From Bacteroidetes bacterium UBA955 (GTDB lineage Bacteria; Bacteroidota; Bacteroidia; NS11-12g; UBA955): a stretch of DNA of 12,304 nt. Below the pieces are notes generated by a model that saw only the letters and a list, made by a program, of their open reading frames with translations, was not told where the DNA came from and searched no databases. The DNA lies in assembly GCA_002293105.1 (NCBI GenBank), contig DBCP01000036.1:12838-25141 (forward strand). Reading direction: 5' to 3'. The position numbers and the translations under genes are program-made. Shown here piece by piece: positions 1 through 8,034 of the stretch (within the stretch, counting starts at the first letter, position 1; each line of letters starts with the position of its first letter).

Positions 1-1
1 G

Positions 2-1426
2 GAATTGTTCGCATGGATCATTGGCTGGGCATTGATCATGGAATATGCCATCGGCAATATTTATGTGGCTTTTTCTTGGTCTGGCTATGTGGTTCACTTG
101 TTGGATCAGATTGGTTGGGTTCTACCGCGATGGTTGGTAACGGATTATTCTACGGCCCATGATACCTTTTTAATGGTCTCTGACAAAATGCAAACGGCGG
201 TTGATATAGGTAGATATGGCAGTTTATGGGACGCCGCCAATTTGGGAGGGTATAGTGTGGCCGAGAAACAGGCTTTTGAAGCATTTGCGTCAGCACCCAC
301 GCTGTTGGGTTTGCACATTGTATTCGATGCGCCCGCATTATTGATTAATTTATTGATTACAGCGCTGGTTTATAGGGGTGTGAAAGAGTCTAGAAATGCC
401 TCAAACGTGATGGTGGTATTGAAGTTAATCGCCATTGTTCTTGTGATTGCCGTTGGGGCTGCCTATATCGACACCAAAAATTATGAGCCATTTATGCCGG
501 AGGGATTTCAGGGTGTGATGCAGGGTGTGTCGGCCTTGTTTTTTACCTACATAGGGTTCGATGCGGTCAGTACCTTGGCCGAGGAGTCTAAAAATCCGCA
601 ACGCGATCTGCCCCGTGGGATGTTCTATTCCTTGCTGATTTGCACCATCCTTTATATTTTAATCACCTTTGTGCTCACGGGCATGGTTCCTTATAAATCG
701 TTGGCCGTTGGTGATCCTTTGGCTTTTGTCTTGGGCGAGCGTGGCATCGATTGGTTAGAATACATCGTATCCATTGTGGCGGTGGTGGCAATGGCGAGTG
801 TTTTGTTGGTGTTTCAGATGGGACAGCCCCGCATTTGGCTGAGCATGAGTAGGGATGGATTATTGCCGCCTGCATTTGCGAAAATTCATCCCAAATACAG
901 TACGCCTTCGTTTTCTACCATCGTGACAGGACTCATGGTGGGGGTTCCAATTTTGTTTACCAATGAACATTTTGTACTCGATTTTACCAGTATCGGGACC
1001 ATTTTCGCTTTTGTGTTGGTTTGCGGTGGTGTTCTTCTATTACCTCCAAGAAAAGAAGGAGAGGGTAAAGGTTTTCGGATGCCATATATCAATGGGAAAT
1101 TCATTTTTCCAACAATAATATCAATTTCTATCGCAATAGTCCGATACAATTTTCCTCAGTATTTTTCATCCTTGATGGATTGGACACAATGGCATACTAT
1201 GTTCACCGTGGCACACGGTTTATACTGGATCATGCTTGTGGTCCTGGCGATTTTTTCTTTCCTCAGAAGCTGGTCTTTGATTCCTTTGTTGGGCTTGAGT
1301 ATTTGTGCCTATTTATTGACAGGCATGGAAGCGAACAATTGGTATTGGTTCTTTGGTTGGTTTGGCTTGGGCTTAATTGTTTATTTTTCCTACGGGTATC
1401 GCAAAAGCAAACTCGCAAGGGCTTAA
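2..1426 (+). CDS. APC-superfamily amino acid permease (cationic amino acid transporter type), 5' end missing
   Basis: Inner-membrane transporter that would import amino acids by proton- or ion-coupled symport or exchange. The frame is already open at the left edge, where the residues ELFAWIIGWALIMEYAIGN correspond to the third membrane helix of the CAT/YfnA branch. About 100 N-terminal residues with helices 1-2 are therefore outside the window, and the in-frame TTG at position 5 is not a real start. About ten more hydrophobic segments follow. The strongest family signature is the stretch near visible residues 180-207, with FFTYIGFDAVSTLAEESKNP and then QRDLPRG, typical of cationic amino acid transporters. 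A polar loop at about residues 50-95 separates two early helices. The tail is short and basic (YRKSKLARA). The DUF721 gene starts 11 bases downstream. Family assignment is firm; the substrate cannot be read from sequence. Confidence 0.93.
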   Translation, partial: ELFAWIIGWALIMEYAIGNIYVAFSWSGYVVHLLDQIGWVLPRWLVTDYSTAHDTFLMVSDKMQTAVDIGRYGSLWDAANLGGYSVAEKQAFEAFASAPTLLGLHIVFDAPALLINLLITALVYRGVKESRNASNVMVVLKLIAIVLVIAVGAAYIDTKNYEPFMPEGFQGVMQGVSALFFTYIGFDAVSTLAEESKNPQRDLPRGMFYSLLICTILYILITFVLTGMVPYKSLAVGDPLAFVLGERGIDWLEYIVSIVAVVAMASVLLVFQMGQPRIWLSMSRDGLLPPAFAKIHPKYSTPSFSTIVTGLMVGVPILFTNEHFVLDFTSIGTIFAFVLVCGGVLLLPPRKEGEGKGFRMPYINGKFIFPTIISISIAIVRYNFPQYFSSLMDWTQWHTMFTVAHGLYWIMLVVLAIFSFLRSWSLIPLLGLSICAYLLTGMEANNWYWFFGWFGLGLIVYFSYGYRKSKLARA

Positions 1427-1437
1427 TATTGTACAGT

Positions 1438-1752
1438 ATGATAGATTTACCCAGAAAAGACGTACCCGAACGCAAAGAAAAAGGGATTGCCGATGTGGTA
1501 AAACGCATGAATGATCGCTATCATCTGACCCAAAAGCACAATGAAATTGAATTGGTTAAGCACTGGAACGACATTGTAGGTCCACTCATTGCCAAGCATA
1601 CTGCCAGTGTGACTATCAAGGGTAAAACGCTCTACGCTTCTTTTGATCAAGCCCCACTTAAAAATGAAATGTTCTTACAGCGGGAGGTGCTATTACAAAA
1701 GGTGAATGAGAAAATGGGTGTGGGGTTTATCGAAAAGATATTTATTGGCTAG
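1438..1752 (+). CDS. DUF721 family protein, DciA-like
   Basis: A 104-residue protein of the DUF721 family. In bacteria without DnaC or DnaI, members called DciA help load or activate the replicative helicase DnaB; that role is inferred here from the family alone. The visible signature is the central block ELVKHWNDIVGPLIAKHTAS followed by a short beta-rich segment (TIKGKTLYASFD), then PLKNEMFLQREVLLQKVNEK and a hydrophobic end (FIEKIFIG), the usual order for short Bacteroidota members. The frame stays open upstream to about 1180, but that part lies inside the permease gene in another frame. The ATG at 1438 gives the normal family N-terminus and sits 11 bases after the permease stop, so co-transcription is likely. 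The last 11 bases overlap the end of the opposing YihY/BrkB gene. Confidence 0.85.
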   Translation: MIDLPRKDVPERKEKGIADVVKRMNDRYHLTQKHNEIELVKHWNDIVGPLIAKHTASVTIKGKTLYASFDQAPLKNEMFLQREVLLQKVNEKMGVGFIEKIFIG

Positions 1753-2764
1753 CGGCCGCGTTTTTTGTCCGCTCTCGTTGCGCCAGAGCTTTCTCAATGC
1801 TTACATTGAGTTCAAATCCCACGATGATTGTTAATACGTTGATGTAAATCAAAATCATCAAAGCGATGATTGCTCCAATCGAACCATACACCTTGTTGTA
1901 GGTGTTAAAGTTGTTGACATACATCCCAAAGGCCAAGGTAGAGATTCCTCCCAAAACGGTAGCGGTGATACTTCCTGCACTCAAAAATCGCCAACGTTTG
2001 GTGTTGGAAGGACCAAAATAATAAATACTGGAGATCCCAATTTGAAACAATGCAGCCAAAACAATGTACTCCAAGAACAAAATAATGAAGGCGTAAACAC
2101 TGGCGAAAGGCCAATTGTGCTCTGTGATGTATGCCACACTCTGAAATGCCCAAGTAAGGAGGAGCAATGCTACAATGATCAACAAACTGATCCAAAAAGT
2201 CATGAATATGGCTTTTCCGCGTACCTGAAGCCAGTTTTTCTTCTTGGCGAAGGGTAATCGACGGTTAAAGGAATTGATGAGCAAATGAAAGGCATTGGAA
2301 GCAAAGTAAATTGTTGTGACAAAACCAAAAGAGAGCAATCCTGAATTTTGTTTGTTTAATATCTCCAAAATGGTTTCTTGGATTTCATGGAATGTTTGCT
2401 TGGGTAGTACCCTGGACAACTCTTGAATGAACTGGGTTTTAAGTCCGTGTAATGGCAAATATCCAATCAGCGTAAGCAAAAAGATGATGGCCGGAAATAG
2501 GGCCAAAAAAAAGTTGAAACTCAAACTCGATGCCCGGGTGTTGAGGTTTTCCATGAACATCGAACGAAAAAAGTACTTTCCAACATTGTACACACTTTCG
2601 CCCTGTAGCGCTTTTAATCGTGTTCGCTTCAGATAAAGAATAAACGGATGCTGGTCTTCCGTGTCCCCAGGCAGTGGTTCGTTGCTGTTGAAGAAATCCT
2701 CGTCCGACAGTTGCTCATCAGCAGCAGAATCAAGTCGATTTTTGATGGATTTATAATACCCCAT
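1742..2764 (-). CDS. YihY/virulence factor BrkB family integral membrane protein
   Basis: A 340-residue inner-membrane protein of the YihY/BrkB family, once annotated as ribonuclease BN. Its molecular function is unsettled. A soluble, acidic N-terminal region of about 75 residues precedes six predicted membrane helices at roughly residues 79-103, 141-165, 185-210, 220-243, 262-283 and 295-320. Family hallmarks are RASSLSFNFFLALFP at the start of helix 1, and YNKVYGSIGAIIALMILIYI followed by NVLTIIVGFELN in the last helix region. The tail is short and charged. The ATG at 2764 is 23 bases from the thioesterase stop, and this is the last gene of the minus-strand run. Its stop lies inside the opposing DUF721 gene, leaving no room for a conventional terminator between the two. 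Confidence 0.92.
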   Translation of the reverse strand: MGYYKSIKNRLDSAADEQLSDEDFFNSNEPLPGDTEDQHPFILYLKRTRLKALQGESVYNVGKYFFRSMFMENLNTRASSLSFNFFLALFPAIIFLLTLIGYLPLHGLKTQFIQELSRVLPKQTFHEIQETILEILNKQNSGLLSFGFVTTIYFASNAFHLLINSFNRRLPFAKKKNWLQVRGKAIFMTFWISLLIIVALLLLTWAFQSVAYITEHNWPFASVYAFIILFLEYIVLAALFQIGISSIYYFGPSNTKRWRFLSAGSITATVLGGISTLAFGMYVNNFNTYNKVYGSIGAIIALMILIYINVLTIIVGFELNVSIEKALAQRERTKNAAASQ

Positions 2765-2787
2765 GGATTTCGTTCAACAAAGAAGCG

Positions 2788-3183
2788 TTAAAATTCGTAC
2801 TTATCTAGAATTACTTGTGGCACTTTTACAGGGCGAAGGTCGGATTTTCTGGCATAGAACATTTCTGTAATGGCTGTACTCAATAATTCCCCATTTTGGT
2901 TCAGAACACGATAATGGAACGTACAACGAATGGCAGGTTTTTCTGGAATACTCACCTCAATACTCAATAAATCATCGTATCGAGCAGCCTTTTTAAATTC
3001 AAAACTCATCGATCTCACGGGCATAATCAACCCGTCATCTTCCATTTCCTTGTAAGTAATGCCCTTGGATCGCATTTGCTCGGTTCTTGCTTCTTCCAAA
3101 TAAAGTGCATAAACAGAATGGTGCAAGAAACCCATTTGGTCACATTCTGCGTATCGAACCCTTACTTTGTGTGTATATACCAT
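2788..3183 (-). CDS. Acyl-CoA thioesterase, YbgC/4-hydroxybenzoyl-CoA thioesterase family (hotdog fold)
   Basis: A 131-residue single hotdog-domain protein, the normal length of the family, expected to hydrolyse acyl-CoA or acyl-ACP thioesters in the cytoplasm. The N-terminal motif YAECDQMGFLHHSVYALYLE (residues 11-30) matches the catalytic loop and start of the long helix in YbgC-like enzymes. Asp15 is the probable catalytic carboxylate, and the HHSxY segment follows as usual. The C-terminal part (residues 61-112) supplies the remaining beta strands. The substrate cannot be deduced. The ATG start is 6 bases after the methyltransferase stop, and the YihY/BrkB gene starts 23 bases after this stop, so the three are probably co-transcribed. 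Confidence 0.9.
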   Translation of the reverse strand: MVYTHKVRVRYAECDQMGFLHHSVYALYLEEARTEQMRSKGITYKEMEDDGLIMPVRSMSFEFKKAARYDDLLSIEVSIPEKPAIRCTFHYRVLNQNGELLSTAITEMFYARKSDLRPVKVPQVILDKYEF

Positions 3184-3189
3184 ATTGAA

Positions 3190-3966
3190 TTAATATCTAA
3201 GAATGAAATTCTCTTTCTCTTGCGATTTTCTAGCAAAAGCCATGCCCATTGCAAATAAATCAATGCCCACGGTGATTTCTTTTTGATTTTGCAGTTGTTG
3301 CCAAAGCAACTGTTGATCTTGTGACTGTCTTATGGTTGTCATCAGGATGCACCCTTCTTCGCCCAAACGCGGGATGGCCCAATCTGCCAATTTCCAAAAA
3401 TCTGTGGCACTCAAGGGTTCATTGATGATGAGTAAGTCAATGTTTGCTGGGGGCAGGTTCTCCAAATTCGCAATGATCTCGTCGATCAAAGAATAACGTT
3501 CTGTTACAACGGTTTCATTGCAGCCGTATTCTTTCAAGTTGAATTGGGTAATGTTAAGTAGCTCATCGTGTTTGTCAAACACAAAATATCTGGGAAAATC
3601 ATTCAATCCCCGCTGTGCATACAATGGTGTGATTCCCAAACTACTGCCAATTTCTATGATGTATTGACCAAGCTGTTTCTCCTGAATCATACGAAATAAT
3701 AATCTATTGTATTTCGACGATGGAATTAAACCTAAAGCTATTTTGCTGAGTGATTCTTGCTGGCCATTGAGGGTGACTTTTCTGCTCGATTGGACCATGC
3801 GTTTGCGGCACATTTCTGCTGCGGGCTCATACGCACAAGTCGTTTTACCGTAAAGAATCTTATCCGTAAAATGATATACAAAAGGAGAGTGAACGCCGTG
3901 TCGGTTCGTGCTCTGAACCAAATAAATGAGGTAGTCTAGGATTCCAAATAGGCCGTTGAGGCTCAT
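3190..3966 (-). CDS. Class I SAM-dependent methyltransferase, Bacteroidota-type
   Basis: A 258-residue protein with a Rossmann-type methyltransferase core. Motif I, which binds the methionine part of SAM, is EIGSSLGITPLYA at residues 105-117; a following acidic strand end (FVFDKHDE, 128-135) would contact the ribose. The N-terminal motif NRHGVHSPFVYHF (21-33) and the C-terminal stretch DLFAMGMAFARKSQEKENF (236-254) are features I associate with a lineage-specific group of Bacteroidota methyltransferases. The substrate is unknown. The start codon overlaps the DUF349 stop by four bases (ATGA on the coding strand), suggesting translational coupling. The thioesterase begins 6 bases downstream. 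Residues 177-183 (DLLIINE) would be the motif-IV-like strand. Confidence 0.85.
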   Translation of the reverse strand: MSLNGLFGILDYLIYLVQSTNRHGVHSPFVYHFTDKILYGKTTCAYEPAAEMCRKRMVQSSRKVTLNGQQESLSKIALGLIPSSKYNRLLFRMIQEKQLGQYIIEIGSSLGITPLYAQRGLNDFPRYFVFDKHDELLNITQFNLKEYGCNETVVTERYSLIDEIIANLENLPPANIDLLIINEPLSATDFWKLADWAIPRLGEEGCILMTTIRQSQDQQLLWQQLQNQKEITVGIDLFAMGMAFARKSQEKENFILRY

Positions 3967-5783
3967 GATGAAACGCTCTTCAACACCTTCAATTCTTGCT
4001 GGGCTTTAGCAATCATTTCCTTGGCTTTTGCAATGTTGTCATCGAACTGCTTGGTAAAACCTTCAGCATTCTTGCTGTGCTTGAAGAAGGATTTATTGTT
4101 TTCCATGGTTACGATTTCGTCGTTGTACTTGGCGATTTTCTCTTTGATCTTGCGCTCTTCCATTTGCAATCGTTTTTGACCATCGCCAGATTGTGCTAAC
4201 TGACTAAAATGATCCTTTTGCATGGTGGTGCGCTGCGAATTGCTCACAGATCTAAAGCGATTGAATATTTCATCGGCCAGGCTCTGATAGGTTTTGTTTA
4301 TCTGTTGATAGGTCTTACCAGAAACAAATCCCGCATCATTCCATTGTTTTTGCCAAGCTTTCAATTCTTGGAATAACACCTGATGATCAATGGTTTCATT
4401 GGCCTTCAATGCTTCCAATCCAAGAATTACTTCCTTTTTCTTTTGGATGGCACCGCTTTCTTCAGTCTTACGCTGTTTGAACCATTCATTTTTGCGGGCA
4501 TAAAAGTGGTCAAATGCCGCTCTAAATCGCTTCCAAACGAGTTCGTTTTGCTCTTCTGGTACCGGTCCAACGGTTTTCCATTCATCTTGCAGTTTTTGCA
4601 ATGCATCCGAGGTTTTCATGAATTCGTTTGAATCCTTCAGGGCCTCAGCCTTTTCGCATAATTCAATTTTACGCGAAAGGTTGTCTTTCTTACTGGTATT
4701 TAAATCCTTGAAAAAATGTTTGCGCTCACCGTAAAATTGATTCCGAATGGCCTTGAAGCGCGTCCAAGTTTCTTCGTTCTTCTCTGTTGGCACAGGCCCG
4801 ATTTTCTTCCATTCTGCCATCAACCCATCCAAATCCTTGGCGATTTTCGTCCATTCTTTGGGTTGGGTAGGCAATACAGCAATGCTGGTCTCTGCTTTCT
4901 CAATCAGAACAACTTTCTTATCGAGATTCTTTTGGCGTTCGCCGTCTATTTGGGTTTGCTGTGCTTTTTTGGCATCGATGACGATGTCGGATGCGGCTTT
5001 AAAGCGCTTCCAGATGTCATCGGATATTTCTGAGCGAACCGGACCCGTATTCTTCCAATCTTCGTGATACTTGTTCAATTGAAGCAAGGCCTTGCGAATA
5101 TTGGGTTCGTCTTTTAACTGCTCAGCGCGTTTAATCAAATCAATTTTCAATTCAAGATTCTTGTCTTTATCAAGTTCCTTCAATTCATTGAAAACCGAAA
5201 GTTGGTTGTAGAATTTGTCAATGTAGAATTTGTAGGAAGTATACAATTCATCATGAAACTCTTTGGGGATATGTCGGATTTCGCGCCACTGACGCATGTA
5301 TTCACGCAATACATCCAAACTGTGATCGTTTTCTTCAGACTCTACCAAGGCTTTGATTTTATCCAGTATCAAACGCTTTTGGTTCAAGTTGTGTTGTTTT
5401 TCCTCTTCAGCGCGTTTGCGTTCTTCATCCCTCCGTTTTTTGAATGCAGCAATGACTTCGTTTAGCGCCATTTTCAATTCATCTGCAGGAGCAACGAAAT
5501 CTCGGGGATCCTTGCCATCTTCAACCCATTGCCTGATCAATCCAGGACGTTCTTGCGCCAATAAATCTTCAAATACATTGCGAAGTGCTTGTAATTGGAG
5601 GTAGGCTTTTTTGACATCGGGAGAATGCATCAACTCTTTGGCTGCAGCAACCAATTCCTCTTTGCTTAGGTTGGCGTACTGCATTTCCAATGAAATGTCT
5701 TCGTTGTTTTGTTCAATCAATTGTTCAGCCACGCTGAGCTGATCGGCATAGCTTTCTGCTACTTTTTCGATTTCGTTTGCCAT
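3963..5783 (-). CDS. DUF349 repeat protein
   Basis: A 606-residue soluble, highly charged, mostly helical protein built from tandem DUF349 repeats. Five units can be read, each with a conserved tryptophan in a W-x(3)-GxV-like turn: around W166 (QWREIRHIP), W243 (WKNTGPV), W325 (WKKIGPVP), W402 (WKTVGPVP) and W481 (WNDAGFV). Most are followed by an aromatic-basic helix of the WKRFxAAxDxFY type. Repeats 2-4 are closest to consensus; the first and last are divergent. The N-terminus (residues 1-75) is acidic, residues 113-132 are rich in Arg/Lys/Glu, and residues 537-600 look like coiled coil. No signal peptide or membrane segment is seen. DUF349 function is not established. The ATG at 5783 lies 28 bases after the ribH stop; the 3' end overlaps the methyltransferase start. 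Confidence 0.9.
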   Translation of the reverse strand: MANEIEKVAESYADQLSVAEQLIEQNNEDISLEMQYANLSKEELVAAAKELMHSPDVKKAYLQLQALRNVFEDLLAQERPGLIRQWVEDGKDPRDFVAPADELKMALNEVIAAFKKRRDEERKRAEEEKQHNLNQKRLILDKIKALVESEENDHSLDVLREYMRQWREIRHIPKEFHDELYTSYKFYIDKFYNQLSVFNELKELDKDKNLELKIDLIKRAEQLKDEPNIRKALLQLNKYHEDWKNTGPVRSEISDDIWKRFKAASDIVIDAKKAQQTQIDGERQKNLDKKVVLIEKAETSIAVLPTQPKEWTKIAKDLDGLMAEWKKIGPVPTEKNEETWTRFKAIRNQFYGERKHFFKDLNTSKKDNLSRKIELCEKAEALKDSNEFMKTSDALQKLQDEWKTVGPVPEEQNELVWKRFRAAFDHFYARKNEWFKQRKTEESGAIQKKKEVILGLEALKANETIDHQVLFQELKAWQKQWNDAGFVSGKTYQQINKTYQSLADEIFNRFRSVSNSQRTTMQKDHFSQLAQSGDGQKRLQMEERKIKEKIAKYNDEIVTMENNKSFFKHSKNAEGFTKQFDDNIAKAKEMIAKAQQELKVLKSVSS

Positions 5784-5811
5784 TGAAAAAAGGGTAGAGT
5801 ATGGGGTAGAT

Positions 5812-6300
5812 TTAAAATTCTAATGAAGATTTAGCCAACAGCATCCACAAAGCGGCTTCTGCAGCTTCCGAACCTTTGTTGCCCAGTGAACCACCGGCTC
5901 GGTCAAAGGCTTGTTGTTCGGTATTGGTAGTAATGACACCAAAAATACAAGGCTTACTAAATTTTAGGGCCAATTGTCCCACACCATCGGTGACTGCGTT
6001 GCAGACATAATCGAAATGGGGGGTATCGCCTTTTATTACGCAACCCAATGTAATTACTGCATCACAGCCACTTTCAAACAACCATTGCGCGGCAGTTGGG
6101 ATTTCAAATGCACCAGGAACTGCCAATTCTAGGATCTCCAGAGACTGCTGCGAATGAGTCACAATTAATGTGTCTAGGGCACCTTGTTGCAGTACGCTGG
6201 TGATGTGATGATTCCACGCAGCTGTAACAATACCAATTCTATAGTGGTTTTGATCGTAAGAAAAGGAGGGTTTAGGGGAAGAAGAAAGCGATGTAGCCAC
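5812..6300 (-). CDS. ribH: 6,7-dimethyl-8-ribityllumazine synthase
   Basis: Riboflavin biosynthesis enzyme that condenses 5-amino-6-ribitylaminouracil with 3,4-dihydroxy-2-butanone 4-phosphate to give 6,7-dimethyl-8-ribityllumazine, the riboflavin synthase substrate. It is 162 residues long, normal for the icosahedral or pentameric family. Visible motifs in order are the ring-binding AAWN (27-30), VPGAFEIPTAAQ (61-72), GCVIKGDTPHFDYV (86-99) with catalytic His95, and GVITTNTEQQAFDRAGG (121-137) with phosphate-binding Arg134, then NKGSEAAEAAL. The 39-residue distance from His95 to Arg134 equals that between His88 and Arg127 of the Bacillus enzyme. The first 18 residues are a Ser/Pro-rich extension. 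The gene lies 9 bases after the TPR gene. No other rib gene is present, consistent with scattered riboflavin genes in this phylum. Confidence 0.97.
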   Translation of the reverse strand: MATSLSSSPKPSFSYDQNHYRIGIVTAAWNHHITSVLQQGALDTLIVTHSQQSLEILELAVPGAFEIPTAAQWLFESGCDAVITLGCVIKGDTPHFDYVCNAVTDGVGQLALKFSKPCIFGVITTNTEQQAFDRAGGSLGNKGSEAAEAALWMLLAKSSLEF

Positions 6301-6309
6301 CGGGGGATC

Positions 6310-6987
6310 TTATTTGTTCAATTCACCCATCAAGCCTTTAAGGCGATAGATGTATTTCTCTGCCTCTTGACCTTCGCGAGTTGCGCTGTATTTGCTTTCC
6401 AAAGTTTCATAGCAACTCAATGCAGATGAATAGTCTTTGTTTAATTCGTAGTGCACAGCAGCCTTTTGGTAGTAGGTACTTGTGTATTCGTTTTCACCCA
6501 ACTTGGCGGCTTTCTCATACAAATCAGCGGCCTTTGACATTTCTCCCAAACCGCTGTAGCAAGCGGCCTTGGCGGCGATGGTAGAAGGGCCTAAAATTGC
6601 GTCACCCCCGTTAAAGTTGTCCAAGTAATCCAAAGACTTCTTGTATTCACCCTTTTTTAAGTAGGCCAATCCCGCCATCAAACTAGCTTCTTTGCCCTTT
6701 GCAGTCATTCCATATTTGTTTGCAATTTCAACGGCAGACATGATTTTATTTGCCTTGTCGCCTTTCAATACCACATCCAATGAATCTGTTTTGAAATAAT
6801 GCCACAACTTAGCAAATTTAACTTCTGCTTCTTTCTCTTGGCTAGGCATGTAAAACTGGAACCAGTAAATGGTGCCACCAATAATTGCAATGGCAGCGAA
6901 TCCGATCATTTGAACACGCTTTTTGTTGCCTTCGTAGAAAGCGGCTATGCGAGATTGAATGGATGAAATACTTTCTTTGATGTTCAT
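6310..6987 (-). CDS. Membrane-anchored tetratricopeptide repeat protein
   Basis: A 225-residue protein with one N-terminal membrane segment at about residues 26-46. It is preceded by a basic stretch (EGNKKR), so it is probably an inner-membrane anchor with the rest periplasmic. About three TPR-like helix pairs follow, near residues 97-130 (SLMAGLAYLKKGEYKKSLDYL), 134-167 (GLGEMSKAADLYEKAAKLG) and 171-204 (ELNKDYSSALSCYETL). The architecture resembles YfgM-like proteins, but no specific function can be assigned. TPR-then-ribH is an order I associate with Bacteroidota genomes. The ATG at 6987 is preceded by a 39-base gap from pdhA. That gap contains a weak -7-like sequence (TATATTCG on the coding strand, 7006-7013) without a clear -33 partner, so an internal promoter is possible but unproven. 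Confidence 0.85.
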   Translation of the reverse strand: MNIKESISSIQSRIAAFYEGNKKRVQMIGFAAIAIIGGTIYWFQFYMPSQEKEAEVKFAKLWHYFKTDSLDVVLKGDKANKIMSAVEIANKYGMTAKGKEASLMAGLAYLKKGEYKKSLDYLDNFNGGDAILGPSTIAAKAACYSGLGEMSKAADLYEKAAKLGENEYTSTYYQKAAVHYELNKDYSSALSCYETLESKYSATREGQEAEKYIYRLKGLMGELNK

Positions 6988-7026
6988 AATAAAATTTAGG
7001 AGGCGCGAATATAAGAAATTTCGTGA

Positions 7027-8013
7027 TTAGTCTGTAATGTAAGGATAGTCGTTTTCAACGTAAACCTCAGTAAACAACTTAGAAGCATCGGGATAAGCAG
7101 AGTTTTCTGCGAATTCAACACTAGCGTTCACTTCAGCAATAATGGCATCTTCCATTGCGTCAAGTTCCTTTTCTGTTGCATACTTCTTTGCCAAAATAGT
7201 GGCTTTGGTCGTTTCCAAAGGATCTTTGGTTTTGTAATCTGCCACCTCTTCTTTGGTACGGTAACTGGCTGGATCGCTCATACTGTGACCGCGATAACGA
7301 TAGGTCTTGATCTCAAGGAATACAGGGCCTTTTCCAGCTCTTGCATGTTCGCAGGCATTGTAAATGGCTTCGTGTACTGTTTCACACTTCATGCCATCAA
7401 CTTGGAAACTAGGCATGTCGTATCCCAAACCAATTTTATAGATATCCAACAAGTTTGTAGTGCGCTCAACACTCGTACCCATGGCATATTGGTTGTTTTC
7501 GCAGATAAAAACCGCTGGCAATTTCCATAACATCGCCATGTTATACGCCTCGTGCAAAGCACCTTGTCGTGCAGCACCATCGCCGAAGAAAGTCAAACTA
7601 ACATTCCCCGTGTTGTTGTATTGTTCCGCAAAAGCCAAGCCCGCACCCATAGGGATTTGCGCACCCACAATGCCATGTCCACCCACAAAATTGTGTTCCT
7701 TTGAAAACATGTGCATTGAACCACCTTTACCGCCAGTACATCCGGTTTCTTTACCGAAAAGTTCTGCCATTACAGCATTTGCACTTACACCCATGGCCAA
7801 AGCATGACCGTGATCACGATAGGCAGTAATCACTTTGTCACCTGTTTTAATTGCCGTCATCATCCCTGCAGTGATGGCTTCTTGGCCTATATACAAGTGG
7901 CAAAAGCCTTTGATTTTTTGCTGTCCGTATAACTGAGCAGCCTTTTCTTCAAATCGACGTTGCAATAAAATGTTTTTGTACCAATTGAGATATTCTTTTT
8001 TGCCGAATTTCAT
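7027..8013 (-). CDS. pdhA: Pyruvate dehydrogenase E1 component, alpha subunit
   Basis: Thiamine-diphosphate-dependent E1 alpha subunit of the pyruvate dehydrogenase complex, which decarboxylates pyruvate and passes the acetyl group to the lipoyl arm of E2. From ATG 8013 it has 328 residues, the usual size. The ThDP motif starts at Gly144 (GDGAARQGALHEAY) and ends in ENN at 172-174, giving exactly 26 residues between GDG and NN. Other hallmarks are YRDHGHALAMG (65-75), GCTGGKGGSMHMF (91-103) and the loop RYRGHSMSDPASYRTKEEV (239-257). The frame can extend to a TTG at 8037, but that codon lies inside a promoter-like sequence and the ATG gives the family N-terminus. No E1 beta or E2 gene is adjacent, so partner subunits must be encoded elsewhere. 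A branched-chain 2-oxoacid E1 alpha is less likely on motif grounds. Confidence 0.93.
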   Translation of the reverse strand: MKFGKKEYLNWYKNILLQRRFEEKAAQLYGQQKIKGFCHLYIGQEAITAGMMTAIKTGDKVITAYRDHGHALAMGVSANAVMAELFGKETGCTGGKGGSMHMFSKEHNFVGGHGIVGAQIPMGAGLAFAEQYNNTGNVSLTFFGDGAARQGALHEAYNMAMLWKLPAVFICENNQYAMGTSVERTTNLLDIYKIGLGYDMPSFQVDGMKCETVHEAIYNACEHARAGKGPVFLEIKTYRYRGHSMSDPASYRTKEEVADYKTKDPLETTKATILAKKYATEKELDAMEDAIIAEVNASVEFAENSAYPDASKLFTEVYVENDYPYITD

Positions 8014-8034
8014 TTGTCTTTGATAAAGTGTCGG

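Noticed and set aside
1180..1437. N-terminal extension of the DUF721 frame inside the permease gene
   Set aside because: The extension is a +1-frame reading of permease codons, lacks protein-like conservation features, and the ATG at 1438 fits the family.
1746..1773. GC-rich palindromes (GCTAGC, GCGGCCGC) followed by a T-run, possible terminator at the DUF721/YihY junction
   Set aside because: The GCGGCCGC palindrome has no loop, and the only looped stem (AGCGG with CCGCT) encloses the T-run instead of preceding it. The bases are also coding for both genes.
3568..3582. Perfect 7-1-7 palindrome GTGTTTGTCAAACAC containing TTGTCAA
   Set aside because: It lies deep inside the methyltransferase coding sequence, is isolated, and encodes ordinary residues of that protein; most likely chance.
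4716..5067. Plus-strand open frames of about 105 residues within the DUF349 gene
   Set aside because: They are antisense shadows of the charged repeat sequence, give Phe/Cys-rich translations without family features, and overlap one another.
6999..7004. AGGAGG resembling a strong Shine-Dalgarno sequence
   Set aside because: It is on the plus strand, where no gene starts downstream; the gene starting here (TPR protein) is on the minus strand, whose transcript carries CCTCCT.
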